From assembly GCA_028285445.1 (NCBI GenBank), contig JANQPQ010000004.1, positions 1 to 64,000 of the forward strand: DNA of 64,000 bases, given 5' to 3'. A program made the position numbers and the translations under genes. Positions 13,501 through 20,122 of this stretch are shown in pieces. The first letter of the stretch is position 1, and each line of letters starts with the position of its first letter. Origin of the DNA: Cyclobacteriaceae bacterium (GTDB taxonomy: Bacteria > Bacteroidota > Bacteroidia > Cytophagales > Cyclobacteriaceae). Below the pieces are notes generated by a model that ran no database searches, was not told the origin of the DNA, and was given only the letters and a program-made list of their open reading frames with translations.

Positions 13501-16323
13501 TAAGCCCGGATCCAGAACAGGTTCAGGTCTCACAGTAAGTGTCACATTTACCGGGTCACCAAGGCAACCAGCTGCACTGACTGGAACTACGGTATAAACC
13601 ACATTTACATTTGACGAACCTGTATTTGTCCATGCATCATCGGCAATTTCACTATCGGCAAATCCGGTCCCGGTCGCTGGCCCACCAGCCGACGCCGTAA
13701 GACCACCGTTGTTAATATTTGTAATATTGAAGGTGTTGGCGTTAACCGAACTACCATTGTCATCTAAGGTAATGCCAGAAGCTGCGTCACTACATACTGT
13801 GGCATCCAAACCTGGATCTAAAACTGGCTCTGGTTCGACAGTAAGAGTCACAGCAACAGGATCGCCCACACAGCCGGCAGCACTTACAGGCACCACTGTG
13901 TAAACCACGTCCACATCCGCCGCCGTAGTGTTAGTCCAGGCATCATCAGCGATTTCGCTATCCGCAAAACCAGTTCCTGTAGCTGGTGAACCTGCGGAGG
14001 CAGTTAGTCCATTATTAACGATACTGGTAATATTGAAAGTAGCGGCATTAACTGAGGAACCATTATCATTCAGGGTTATTCCCGAAACTGCGTCACTACA
14101 AACTGTAGCATCTAATCCTGGATCCAGCACTGGCTCCGGGTCGATAGTAAGGACAACGTTTACTGGTGTTCCTACACAATTCGTTGGGCCTGGGCCGGTA
14201 GGAGTTACCGAATAGGTCACGTTCAGAGGGCCATTTGTCGGATTCGTGAAAGCGTCTGTAATGACAGTACCAGGCCCGGTTGTACCGACCCCAATCAAGC
14301 CGGCATCTACCGTTGGTAGTCCCCAAGTAAATGTTGTACTGGCCACATTGGGTGTAGTGGTCAAGGTCAAGCTTGCGGCTACATCGCTACATACAGTTTG
14401 TGTTAGGCCCGGAGTAACAATGGGAATGGGATCAACAGTTACAGCGAAGGTTACAGCTGCGGAAGTACAAGCCAATCCTGTGGTATATTGTCTTACTACG
14501 CTGATATTCCCGGAGCTCGCGCCAACCGGGGCGTTAACATCTATAGTCTGCAGGTTTGTCGCAGAGTTGAATGTCCAACCTGCCGGTAATGACCATTGGT
14601 ATTCAGTGGCCCCACCTATCGTTTCTGTAGCAGCAGCAGCCCCGAGACTATATGTAATATTGGTCGTTCCTTCACATATCTGGGCAGGATCGGAGGAGGT
14701 AATTGGAGGTGTAACTGTCAGTTCCTCTTTTACTGTTACCGTAACTTCAACTGGAACACTCTCACAAGAGTTTGTTGCGCCATTAACTTGAGTTACGAAG
14801 AAATCTTCAACAATGGGTACAGTTGAAGGAATACCATGCGTGTAAGTATTGGACGCACTGGATTGTAACAAAACAGCGGCTCCCAAATCCGGGTTTTCAT
14901 CATAGAAATTGAATAAAGTTGCTCCAGGTGTAACGGCGGTTACGCTGATATCCGCAGCGATAGCGCCCCCCTGGCAGGCCACTACGTCTCCAGGGATAGG
15001 GTCAGCGGGAGAGGGAATAATTTCAATGAACTCCGTGATTGAGACAGCATCTCCCAGATTGAATCCAGGGTTGTAAGGGTTACACACATTCCAATATTCC
15101 ATCCGGACATGAAACTGCTGCCCAACTATTTGACCTGTAGTGGATGAGGTAGTAATTAACTGAGTAAGTTCAGTTGGAGCCGTTACCGGTGAAGCTAGTT
15201 CAATTACCCCATTGAAGTCCGGTGTTCCCACACCACCAACACCTGTTGGAAAATACTCTCCTCCTATCAATGCGCCGGTTCCATCTGTTACTGCAACACC
15301 TCCAACTTCAATATTTGGTATCCTGTCTATATCTGCTCTTCCGGCATCACCATAGACAAAACGGATCCATCTCGTACCCTGGTTAGGGCTATCAGGTTCC
15401 ACTGCTAAACGACAATTAAGATCCGTATTATCGGAGAAGGTCATGTTTGCATTATCTCCAAGGCACACTTCATCAGAATTGGCAACTGTAGGATTCATCT
15501 GGAGCGCTCCTGTAGATTCGTTATCTGTGTCATATGACACAAAGGTGGCACCTTGGACAAGTCCGCCAATTGGACAAGTTCCCACTCCCACAATAGAAGG
15601 AAAAAATATGGCATCATAGGTGCAGTTAGGATCATTGGCAGGATAACTAAACCCTGTTGGCTCCGCCCTTAGCAATCTTGTTCCAAGCTGTGGGTTCCCA
15701 GCCAGATCGGCTTCAAAAGTGAGATACTCTAAAACTGTTGTTGCGGGATCACCCCAGTTAACGAAAATCCGAAAACGCCCAATTAAAAAATTTGTAGAAT
15801 TCCTGGCTACCGCCGAAATATTATATTGGAAGAAACGAGTAGGGACCACCGGTGCGCAAACGTCTACGTTTAGCGGGTCCACCTCTCCTACTGAAACGAA
15901 AGACCAATCGCTACATGCCAGTGCGTGATTATTCTCGGAGGTTAAGGGGCCAAAAGCCACAACCATCATGCCCCCTGGATTACTTTGTACATCTCCGCTT
16001 CCATCATAAGAGATCTCTACTAACGTATTGTTGAAATCCACCGGAGTAGCAAATTGTACTTGAATCCTATCGGCGCCCGAAAGAAAGGCAGCAACAACAA
16101 CAACAGGATTGCTATCTATATCTACTGACCATCCTGTGGCACCCGTGCTGAAGGTAATGTTCTGGTCGAAAGTAACTTCAATTATGTTCTGGTTGATGGT
16201 TTCGTGCCGAGCCGTAGTTGGCACGGGTTGAGCGAAAGCATCAAGTGGTAACAAGAAGGAAAGCAGTAAAAGGAATGGAATGAGAACTCCAACGCCGCGC
16301 TTCTTCGACAAGGGGTTTGCCAT
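1..16323 (-). CDS. Giant secreted PKD-like repeat protein (3' end outside window)
   Basis: The frame starts at ATG 16323 and is in the same frame, without a stop, at base 1: at least 5,441 codons, C terminus missing. Residues 1-31 form a Sec signal peptide (KKR, then a leucine-rich core, then DAFA before QP). Residues about 32-140 resemble an SbsA-type Ig-like domain. They are followed by about 500 residues of unrecognised and PKD-like domains. From base 14145 downward come three arrays of a 102-residue PKD-like unit with conserved VCSD, FNITAINNNGL, SAGAPATG, DDAWTNT, YTVVPVSAAGC and DPEPVL. Each unit has two cysteines (VCSD, AGC). Such proteins in Bacteroidota are usually cell-surface adhesins or gliding-associated proteins exported by T9SS, with a C-terminal sorting or gliding-motility domain; that end cannot be seen here, so the route is inferred. 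The gene is divergent from pyrG. It looks monocistronic at its 5' end. No frameshift was found: the frame at both ends matches the repeat consensus. Confidence 0.9.
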   Translation of the reverse strand, partial: MANPLSKKRGVGVLIPFLLLLSFLLPLDAFAQPVPTTARHETINQNIIEVTFDQNITFSTGATGWSVDIDSNPVVVVAAFLSGADRIQVQFATPVDFNNTLVEISYDGSGDVQSNPGGMMVVAFGPLTSENNHALACSDWSFVSVGEVDPLNVDVCAPVVPTRFFQYNISAVARNSTNFLIGRFRIFVNWGDPATTVLEYLTFEADLAGNPQLGTRLLRAEPTGFSYPANDPNCTYDAIFFPSIVGVGTCPIGGLVQGATFVSYDTDNESTGALQMNPTVANSDEVCLGDNANMTFSDNTDLNCRLAVEPDSPNQGTRWIRFVYGDAGRADIDRIPNIEVGGVAVTDGTGALIGGEYFPTGVGGVGTPDFNGVIELASPVTAPTELTQLITTSSTTGQIVGQQFHVRMEYWNVCNPYNPGFNLGDAVSITEFIEIIPSPADPIPGDVVACQGGAIAADISVTAVTPGATLFNFYDENPDLGAAVLLQSSASNTYTHGIPSTVPIVEDFFVTQVNGATNSCESVPVEVTVTVKEELTVTPPITSSDPAQICEGTTNITYSLGAAAATETIGGATEYQWSLPAGWTFNSATNLQTIDVNAPVGASSGNISVVRQYTTGLACTSAAVTFAVTVDPIPIVTPGLTQTVCSDVAASLTLTTTPNVASTTFTWGLPTVDAGLIGVGTTGPGTVITDAFTNPTNGPLNVTYSVTPTGPGPTNCVGTPVNVVLTIDPEPVLDPGLDATVCSDAVSGITLNDNGSSVNAATFNITSIVNNGLTASAGSPATGTGFADSEIADDAWTNTTAADVDVVYTVVPVSAAGCVGDPVAVTLTVEPEPVLDPGLDATVCSDAASGITLDDNGSSVNANTFNITNINNGGLTASAGGPATGTGFADSEIADDAWTNTGSSNVNVVYTVVPVSAAGCLGDPVNVTLTVRPEPVLDPGLDATVCSDVVSGITLDDNGSSVNAATFNITNINNNGLVASAGGPATGTGFADSEIADDAWTNTGAANVDVIYTIVPVSAAGCLGDAVTVTLTVQPEPVLDPGLDDTTCSDVASGITLDDNGSSVNAATFNITNINNGGLTASAGSPATGTGFADSEIADDAWTNTTLASVNVVYTVVPVSAAGCLGDPVDVTLTVDPEPILVATNNLTSVCSGGNTDIDLSSTLAGSLVTWTVVESSPMGATNQVAPLAMPLNLSQTLTNGTLFPQTATYTIVPQSAAGCIGTQQVVVVTVSAAAPSAAPTPNTFPTVCQGDNNVTFSVNAVAGATEYDWDVSAVAGASIVSTAPFGTSIVVNFTAGATSGNFVVRGENGCGQGPPLNQAVTVNGTPVLDPALDATVCSDIASGITLVDDGIAEPATTFNITAINNNGLTASAGGPATGTGFAANEIIDDAWTNTSMSPVNVVYTVRPVSALGCVGPAVDVTLTVNPEPVLDPGLDATVCSDIVSGITLNDNGASVNAATFNITAINNNGLVASAGAPATGTGFADSEIADDAWTNTGAANVNVIYTVVPVSAAGCLGDAVNVTLTVQPEPVLDPALDATVCSDVASGVTLNDNGASVNAATFNITAINNNGLVASAGAPATGTGFADSEIADDAWTNTGAADVDVIYTIVPVSAAGCLGDAVNVTLTVQPEPVLDPGLDATVCSDIVSGITLNDNGASVNAATFNITAINNNGLVASAGAPATGTGFADSEIADDAWTNPGAADVDVIYTIVPVSAAGCLGDAVNVTLTVQPEPVLDPGLDATVCSDIVSGITLNDNGASVNAATFNITAINNNGLVASAGAPATGVGFADSEIADDAWTNTGAANVNVIYTVVPVSAAGCLGDAVNVTLTVQPEPVLDPALDATVCSDVASGITLNDNGASVNAATFNITAINNNGLVASAGAPATGVGFADSEIADDAWTNTGAADVDVIYTVIPVSAAGCLGEAVNVTLTVQPEPVLDPGLDATVCSDIASGITLNDNGASVNAATFNITAINNNGLVASAGAPATGTGFADSEIADDAWTNPGAADVDVIYTVIPVSAAGCLGDAVNVTLTVQPEPVLDPGLDATVCSDVASGITLDDNGASINAATFNITAINNNGLVASAGAPATGVGFADSEIADDAWTNTGAVNVDVIYTVVPVSAGGCLGDAVNVTLTVQPEPVLDPGLDVTVCSDLASGITLNDDGASVNAATFNITNINNNGLVATAGAPATGTGFADSEIADDAWRNNGTVAVDVEYTIVPVSAAGCLGDAVVVTVTVDPGPVLDPLLDATLCSDVASGITLDDDGSSVNAATFNITAINNNGLTASAGAPATGTGFTDSEIADDAWTNTTTLPVDVDYTIVPVSAAGCVGDPVVVTLTINPEPILDPGLDATQCSDIASGITLADNGASVAAISYNIIAINNNGLVASAGAPATGTGFSNLEIADDAWTNTTMNPVDVIYTVIPVSALGCLGDAVNVTFTVDPEPVLDPGLDVLVCSDDPTGIVLDDDGVSVNAATFNITAINPNGLTASAGAPTTGNGFLANEIADDAWTNGTAASVNVVYTIVPVSAIGCLGDAVNVTATINPAPDVIATNNSPTICSGDPTDIDLTSNVAGTTFTWTVVPGPNIAGAADEPVPQADPTTIAQTLTNSGTTPETVTYSIVPTGCLVGAPSIVVVTVNPTPVTTAITGGNSITAGVDNVCVGSTYVYEVDPPAGTALSTYAWTVNPALDAPTVTMVNNRVILDFSANAWVGTLQVIESSNYGGPVTCDGAAQVITINSFSEPVADAGPDDTICEGAGTVIGATPPVTGGSGTFTYSWTPTTGLDDPTLANPTASPTATTTYTLVVTDVISGCVSAINATAQMTVTVDPKPILDPSLTETVCSDVAANLQLQVTGPSVAAVSYSWPLPTVPPQLVGVGTAGVNEPDPAFITDAFTNPTNLPLDVVYMVTPRSAAGCDGDPVAVTITVDPEPVIDPNLDATVCSDVVSGITLATDGASVAAASYNITAINQNGLVASAGAPATGTGFGVNEISDDAFTNTTMNPVDVVYTVVPVSAAGCLGDALNITLTVDPEPVLSGALDATQCSDVASGITLADNGASVAAATFNITTINMNGLTASAGAPVTGNGFAANEIADDAYTNTTMNPVDVIYTVVPVSAAGCLGDPLNVTFTVDPEPVLDANLDATVCSDQASGITLSDDGIAVGATTFNITAINFNGLVASAGAPATGNGLAANEIIDDAYTNISTVSVDVVYTVVPVSAAGCEGDPVDVRLTVRPEPVLNAGLDATVCSDQASGIVLDDDGVNIAASTFNITAINNNGLVASAGAPVVANGVNANEIADDAWTNISAAPVDVIYTIAPVSINGCVGDPVNVTLTVDPEPVLNAGLDATVCSDVASGITLADDGVNVAAATYNITAINFNGLTASAGSPATGAGLAANVIADDAYTNNSMASVNVVYTIVPVSAAGCEGDPLNVTLTVDPEPVLSNTLDATVCSDIASGITLADNGLSEPAVLYNITAINNNGLVASAGAPATGNNLAANEIIDDAWTNVSAAPVDVIYTVVPISAGGCLGDPMNVTLTVNPEPVMDPALDATVCSDVASGITLASDGVNVAAALFNITAINPNGLVASAGAPATGNNLPASEISDDAWTNVSAAPVDVVYTVEPVSADGCIGTALDVTLTVDPEPALSAALDATVCSDTPSGITLTDNGATVAAATFNITAINNNGLTASAGAPATGVGFLAAEISDDAYTNTGASPVNVIYTVVPVSAAGCVGDPLNVTLTIDPEPVLSAGLDATVCSDVATGVTLSDNGASVGAALFNITAINPNGLVASAGAPATGNNLAANEIADDAWTNISAAPVDVIYTIQPVSAAGCIGDAVNVTITIDPEPAMNAGLDATTCSDVASGITLADDGVAVGAATFNITAINNNGLTASAGNPVLGVGFAANEIIDDAWTNVSAAPVDVIYTVVPVSAAGCAGDALNVTLTVDPEPALSAALDATVCSDTPSGITLADDGVAVGAALFNITAINNNGLVASAGAPATGNNLPANEIADDAWTNTGFVPVNVVYTVEPVSAAGCIGDPLNVTLTIDPEPVLSATLDVTVCSDVATGVTLDDNGASVNAALFNITAINPNGLVASAGAPATGNNLPATEISDDAWTNISAASVDVIYTVQPVSAAGCIGDAVNVTVTIDPEPAMNAGLDATVCSDLPSGITLADDGVAVGAATFNITAINNNGLTASAGNPVLGSGFAANEIIDDAWTNISAAPVDVIYTVVPVSAAGCVGDPLNVTLTVDPEPALSAALDATVCSDTPSGITLADDGIAVGATLFNITAINNNGLVASAGAPATGNNLPANEIADDAWTNTGVTSVNVVYTVEPISAAGCIGDPLNVTLTIDPEPILSGTLDATVCSDVATGVTLSDNGATVAATLFNITAINPNGLVASAGAPVTGNNLPANEISDDAWTNISAAPVNVVYTVQPVSAAGCIGDPVDVTITIDPEPAMNAGLDATTCSDVASGITLADDGVAVGAASFNITAINNNGLTASAGNPALGVGFTAAEIVDDAWTNISAAPVNVIYTVVPVSAAGCLGDPLDITLTVDPEPALSAALDATVCSDTPSGITLADDGVAVGATLFNITAINNNGLVASAGAPATGNNLPPNEIADDAWTNTGFIPVSVVYTIEPVSAAGCIGDPLNVTLTIDPEPVLSATLDVTVCSDIATGVTLDDNGASVNATLFNITAINPNGLVASAGAPATGNNLPASEISDDAWTNISAAPVNVVYTVQPVSAAGCIGDPVDVTITVDPEPAMNAGLDATVCSDIASGITLADDGVAVAAATFNITAINNNGLTASAGNPVIGIGFAANEIIDDAWTNISAAPVDVVYTVVPVSAAGCLGDPLDVTLTVDPEPAMSAALNATVCSDIASGITLADDGVAVAAALFNITAINANGLVASAGAPVTGNNLPANEIADDAWTNTGFVSVNVVYTVEPISAAGCIGDPLDITLTVDPEPILNPALDATVCSDLPSGINLSGNGTSAIAATFNITAINNNGLVASAGAPATGTGFAANEISDDAWTNTTPLPVDVIYTIQPVTAGGCIGDAVNVTLTVDPEPILNAGLDATTCSDVASGITLADDGVGVAAATYNITAINNNGLAPSAGSPTPGTGFGANEIIDDAWTNTTPLPVDVIYTVVPVSAAGCAGDPVDVTLTVDPEPTLDPSLSTTVCSDIASGITLADDGIGVGATLFNITAINNNGLVASAGAPVTGNNLPANEIVDDAWTNTGFVPVQVTYTVEPVSAAGCIGNPVNVILTVNPEPVLSPTLDATVCSDVATNVFLTGDGASAIATAFNITAINNNGLVASAGAPVTGNNLPSTEISDDAWTNTTALPVDVVYTIQPVSAAGCIGDPVDVTITVDPEPVLNAGLDATVCSDIASGITLADDGLGVAAATYNINAINNNGLIASAGAPTPGVGFAAN
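8690..12345 (-). repeat. Array B: 12 tandem 306-bp PKD-like units
   Basis: The VCSD anchor recurs at 12305, 11999, 11693, 11387, 11081, 10775, 10469, 10163, 9857, 9551, 9245 and 8939, exactly 306 bp apart. A 918-bp duplication is visible: units at about 10304, 10610 and 10916 match those at about 11222, 11528 and 11834 better than they match their direct neighbours. Units here mostly read GFADSEIADDAWTNT, unlike the NNLPA type common in array C. Confidence 0.93.
12905..14145 (-). repeat. Array A: 4 tandem 306-bp PKD-like units
   Basis: VCSD anchors lie at 14093, 13787, 13481 and 13175, exactly 306 bp apart. The units read LNDNGSSVNAATFNIT or LDDNGSSVNAATFNIT and GFADSEIADDAWTNT, so they are closest to array B. 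This is the most N-terminal array of the giant protein. Confidence 0.92.
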
Positions 16324-16569
16324 AGGGTTCAGATTAAGTCTAGTCAGTAAAGGGTGTAGTCTAATTTTAAGGTTATGCCAAATTATGAAATATGCTGGCC
16401 AGAATCTAGACAAATTGGATATTAATTTGGACTAATCCTTGGCCTACAAAATAGGGCATAACTTTGCTTAAAATTGATACAAAATCGGGGCAAAAAGTAA
16501 CCAATTTCGCATCTTAATAATTTTGTGGAAATATTCAATTGACCCCAGCTTAATTCACCTTTTAATTTA

Positions 16570-16577
16570 TACCTTTG
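16570..16577 (+). promoter_or_regulatory. Likely -7 promoter box of pyrG-yidC
   Basis: TACCTTTG fits the Bacteroidota -7 consensus TAnnTTTG and ends 24 nt before the pyrG ATG. No TTG lies at the ideal 19-bp distance upstream; the nearest is at 16539-16541, 28 bp away. Transcription would be expected to begin at about 16581-16584, inside the run CCCA. The rest of the 278-base gap between the giant gene and pyrG is AT-rich, and I see no gene in it. Confidence 0.6.
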
Positions 16578-16580
16578 TAT

Positions 16581-16606
16581 CCCATAAGTTAGACAATACT
16601 TATGGG
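16581..16606 (+). promoter_or_regulatory. Inverted repeat enclosing the pyrG start codon
   Basis: CCCATAAGT (16581-16589) and ACTTATGGG (16598-16606) are perfectly complementary 9-nt arms around an 8-nt loop. The pyrG ATG (16602-16604) is inside the right arm. In the mRNA this hairpin would lie at the extreme 5' end and hide the start codon. Confidence 0.6.
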
Positions 16607-18233
16607 TTCAACCAAGTACATTTTCGTTACCGGGGGCGTAACATCCTCCTTAGGCAAGGGAATAATTTCAGCATCTCTCGCCAAACTCCTTCAAGCCAAA
16701 GGTCTTCGTGTAACAATTCAAAAATTTGACCCCTACATCAATGTGGATCCAGGTACCTTAAATCCGTACGAGCATGGAGAATGCTATGTAACGGATGATG
16801 GAGCAGAAACCGACTTGGACCTTGGGCATTATGAGCGATTTCTCAATGTAAAAACGTCACAGTCTAACAACGTAACCACTGGCCGCATTTATCATAACGT
16901 AATCAGTAAGGAAAGAAAAGGCGAGTATCTGGGAAAGACTATTCAGGTGGTGCCCCATATAACTGACGAGATCAAATCTAATTTCTACAAGCTTGGAGAA
17001 TCTGGTAACTACGATGTTATTATTACTGAAATAGGTGGCTGCGTTGGTGACATCGAATCTCTGCCATTTATTGAGGCCATGAGGCAGGCTCGTTGGGAAC
17101 TTGGAGCGACCAATGTGTTATCAATCCATCTAACTTTAATACCTTATTTGAAAGCTGCAAAAGAGCTAAAAACCAAGCCCACGCAGCATTCAGTGAAGCA
17201 ATTGCTTGTGGCCGGGGTACAGCCAGATATACTTGTTTGCAGGTCTGAATACCCTCTTCCTACAGATATTAGAAAGAAAATTGCGCTGTTTTGTAACGTC
17301 CAACTTAACTGTGTAATTGAGGCGCTTGATGCAGAAACTATATATGATGTGCCCATTCTAATGAGCAAGGAGAAACTCGCAGAAAGGGTACTCTCGAAAC
17401 TGAAAATAACTAACAATACCAAGCCAGACCTGAATGAATGGAAAGCCTTTCTGGGTAGGCATAAGAACCCTACCAATGAGGTAAGCATTGGACTGGTTGG
17501 AAAGTATGTGGAGCTTCCGGATGCTTATAAATCCATTAGTGAGGCGTTTGTGCATGCCGGAGCTGAAAATGAATGCAAGGTGCATCTAGGGATGATCCAT
17601 GCGGAGTCAATTACAAAAGAAAACTGCAAAGAGCTATTCAATGATCTGGATGGCATATTGGTGGCACCGGGCTTCGGTGAACGGGGCATCCAGGGAAAAA
17701 TAGATGCAATTCAATATGTAAGAGAACACGGGATACCATTCTTCGGAATCTGCCTTGGAATGCAGTGTGCAGTGGTAGAGTTTGCCCGAAACGTGATGGG
17801 GCTTAAAAACGCTACCTCCACCGAGATTGATCCAAAGGCGAAACACCCGGTGATAGATCTGATGGAAGATCAAAAGAAGATTACTAATATGGGGGGGACA
17901 ATGAGGCTAGGCGCATATGACTGTGAACTGGCCAAAGGATCTAAACTCCAATCAGTATACGGCAAAGGCAAAATTAGCGAAAGACACAGGCACCGATACG
18001 AACTGAATAATGAGTATCTAAAGGACATGGAGAAACAGGGCATGATTGCGGCGGGCGTAAACCCTGAAAGTGGATTAGTTGAAATAATTGAATTGGCAGA
18101 TCATCCGTGGTTCATTGGTACCCAGTATCACCCAGAATTGAAAAGCACAGTTTTGAACCCGCATCCTTTGTTCGTAAAGTTCGTTAAAGCAGCCTTGGAG
18201 CAAAAGAAGGCTGAAACCCAAGTTTTGAATTAA
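16602..18233 (+). CDS. pyrG: CTP synthase
   Basis: Makes CTP from UTP, glutamine and ATP in the cytosol. The 543-residue length is normal. The N-terminal synthetase domain (about 1-270) starts with a P-loop-like segment, [11 protein letters not shown] (residues 10-20). The C-terminal class I glutamine amidotransferase domain (about 294-540) has its nucleophile in FGICLGMQ (Cys384) and the His/Glu pair in QYHPEL near 515. The ATG at 16602 fits the family N terminus. yidC follows with no gap, so the two are probably co-transcribed, as in other Bacteroidota. The start codon is inside a perfect inverted repeat just downstream of a -7 box, which may make expression sensitive to the CTP pool (inference). 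Confidence 0.97.
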   Translation: MGSTKYIFVTGGVTSSLGKGIISASLAKLLQAKGLRVTIQKFDPYINVDPGTLNPYEHGECYVTDDGAETDLDLGHYERFLNVKTSQSNNVTTGRIYHNVISKERKGEYLGKTIQVVPHITDEIKSNFYKLGESGNYDVIITEIGGCVGDIESLPFIEAMRQARWELGATNVLSIHLTLIPYLKAAKELKTKPTQHSVKQLLVAGVQPDILVCRSEYPLPTDIRKKIALFCNVQLNCVIEALDAETIYDVPILMSKEKLAERVLSKLKITNNTKPDLNEWKAFLGRHKNPTNEVSIGLVGKYVELPDAYKSISEAFVHAGAENECKVHLGMIHAESITKENCKELFNDLDGILVAPGFGERGIQGKIDAIQYVREHGIPFFGICLGMQCAVVEFARNVMGLKNATSTEIDPKAKHPVIDLMEDQKKITNMGGTMRLGAYDCELAKGSKLQSVYGKGKISERHRHRYELNNEYLKDMEKQGMIAAGVNPESGLVEIIELADHPWFIGTQYHPELKSTVLNPHPLFVKFVKAALEQKKAETQVLN

Positions 18234-20042
18234 ATGGATAGGAATCAAGCAATAGGATTAGTACTAATCTCTGTACTGTTAATAGTTTATTTTCAGTTTT
18301 TTACTGAGCCAGCTCCTCCACCCGCTGAGCCGCAAACTGAAGAAACTACTACACCCCAGGAAACTCCGCAGACTATTTCTGCAGACACAAGCGAAACACA
18401 GTCGAGCCCGGAAAAAGATAGCTCATCGGTGGCCCAGAATCTGGTAGATGAGTTTGGCATTTTTGCCGCCGGAGCCCAGGGAGAATCTGAAACCCAAATC
18501 CTGGAGAATGATGATATCAAAATAACAATTGACAGTAAGGGGGCTCAAGTCAAAGAAGTACTACTGAAGCAGTATTTTACTCACGACAAACAACCTTTGG
18601 TTCTTTTGGATGAGGGTAGCAGCAAAATTGCACTGAATGTAAATGTTGGTGGCAGAAACACAGACCTGCACTCACTGTACTATACCTCAAGCAACAGGCA
18701 ACTGAATGACACAACCATAGTTGAATACAACCTGAGCCTGGGGAGTGGCCAATCGGTAAAGCACACTTACAAATTACCTCCTTCAGGATTCCAACTACTT
18801 CACGAAATCAAACTCAACGGCATTGCCGCAAGTCAAAGCACCTATTCCTGGCTCAATGACATTAGACCCCAGGAAAAAGATATAGTTGAAAGCCGACTAA
18901 AAGCGACCATTGGCTACTACACCGGTAGTGGAGATTTTGATGATCTCACTGAAAGGTCAAACGACGAGGAAGAACAGATTAATTCGGCACTTAAATGGGT
19001 AGCCTTTAAGCAGCAGTTTTTTACCTCGGCAGTGATTCCACAGAACAGCTTTGCTAATGGGTTCGTGAAGATGTTTGCTGAGGAAGGTAATACCAGCATC
19101 GTAAAAACCATGACCGCTACCTTGCCGCTATCTCCGCAAGATATTTCCAGTGGTTCTGCAAATTTCAAATACTACTTCGGGCCAAACCACTACCAAACGA
19201 TGAAGAAGGTTAGTCCGGACTTTGAAAAGAACATTTACCTGGGCTGGCCGCCTGTTAATATTGTAAATAAGTGGCTCATAATTCCATTATTCAACTTCCT
19301 TGAGAATTACATTGCCAACTATGGCGTCATCATTATCATCCTGGTGCTGGTCATCAAATTAATGCTGTCTCCTCTCTCTTATAAGTCTTACGTCTCCATG
19401 GCAAAGACTAAGGTGTTGAAACCGGAGTTAGACGCTCTGAAAGAAAAGCATGATGGCGACATGCAGAAAGTACAGCAGGCGCAAATGAAATTGTACCAGC
19501 AGGTAGGTGTAAATCCGCTAAGTGGATGCATCCCCTTGGTACTTCAAATGCCCATCCTCTTTGCCATGTTCTACTTTTTTCCTAATTCCATTGAGCTTCG
19601 GCAAGAAGGATTTCTTTGGGCCAGTGACTTATCAACTTACGATTCAGTCCTTGACCTGCCCTTTACCATCCCAATCTATGGAGATCACGTTAGTCTATTT
19701 ACATTGCTGATGACACTATCAACAATCCTCTATCAATGGTCTAATAACCAGGTAAGTACCGTCCAGGGACCGATGAAGTCGATGATGTACATGATGCCTG
19801 TCATTTTCATGTTCGTACTAAATTCATTCCCTGCGGGCTTAAGCTTCTATTACTTTGTGGCAAACATTATCACTTTCGGTCAACAAGCTTTGATCAGAAA
19901 ATTTGTAGATGAGGACAAAATCAAAAAAATCCTGGAGGAGAACCGTTTGAAGAATAAAGGCAAGAAAAAGTCTAAATTTCAGATGAAATTGGAAGAGGCC
20001 ATGAAGGCTGGTGAAGAGGCTAAAAAGAACAAGGCCAAGTAG
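18234..20042 (+). CDS. yidC: Membrane protein insertase YidC
   Basis: Inserts and folds inner-membrane proteins, alone or with SecYEG. The 602 residues comprise an N-terminal membrane segment (about 5-25), a Pro/Thr/Glu-rich linker, a large periplasmic domain (about 80-330), then the conserved insertase core. The core starts with a hydrophobic helix ending KLMLSPLSYKSYVSMAK and contains the typical NPLSGCIPLVLQMPILFAMF segment. The C-terminal tail is very basic (KNKGKKKSKFQMK), as expected for ribosome contact. The ATG directly abuts the pyrG stop codon. Confidence 0.96.
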   Translation: MDRNQAIGLVLISVLLIVYFQFFTEPAPPPAEPQTEETTTPQETPQTISADTSETQSSPEKDSSSVAQNLVDEFGIFAAGAQGESETQILENDDIKITIDSKGAQVKEVLLKQYFTHDKQPLVLLDEGSSKIALNVNVGGRNTDLHSLYYTSSNRQLNDTTIVEYNLSLGSGQSVKHTYKLPPSGFQLLHEIKLNGIAASQSTYSWLNDIRPQEKDIVESRLKATIGYYTGSGDFDDLTERSNDEEEQINSALKWVAFKQQFFTSAVIPQNSFANGFVKMFAEEGNTSIVKTMTATLPLSPQDISSGSANFKYYFGPNHYQTMKKVSPDFEKNIYLGWPPVNIVNKWLIIPLFNFLENYIANYGVIIIILVLVIKLMLSPLSYKSYVSMAKTKVLKPELDALKEKHDGDMQKVQQAQMKLYQQVGVNPLSGCIPLVLQMPILFAMFYFFPNSIELRQEGFLWASDLSTYDSVLDLPFTIPIYGDHVSLFTLLMTLSTILYQWSNNQVSTVQGPMKSMMYMMPVIFMFVLNSFPAGLSFYYFVANIITFGQQALIRKFVDEDKIKKILEENRLKNKGKKKSKFQMKLEEAMKAGEEAKKNKAK

Positions 20043-20089
20043 CAACTATTTGGTAATTTTTACTACCTCCACTTATTGGATTTATCTTC

Positions 20090-20097
20090 TATCTTTG
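20090..20097 (+). promoter_or_regulatory. Likely -7 box for the 20123 gene and parAB operon
   Basis: TATCTTTG matches TAnnTTTG and lies 25 nt before the ATG at 20123, in the 80-nt gap after yidC. I see no well-spaced -33 element. Confidence 0.5.
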
Positions 20098-20122
20098 TAG
20101 CCCACTACCAGAAATTTGTTTT

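Noticed and set aside
281-14791. Dozens of plus-strand open frames of 60-180 codons through the first 15 kb, with similar sequences
   Set aside because: They are exact antisense shadows of the 306-bp repeats. The minus-strand frame is continuous, has a signal peptide and a recognisable domain, and explains the periodicity.
16523-16729. A 68-codon plus-strand frame across the pyrG start
   Set aside because: It overlaps pyrG in another frame and has no protein features.
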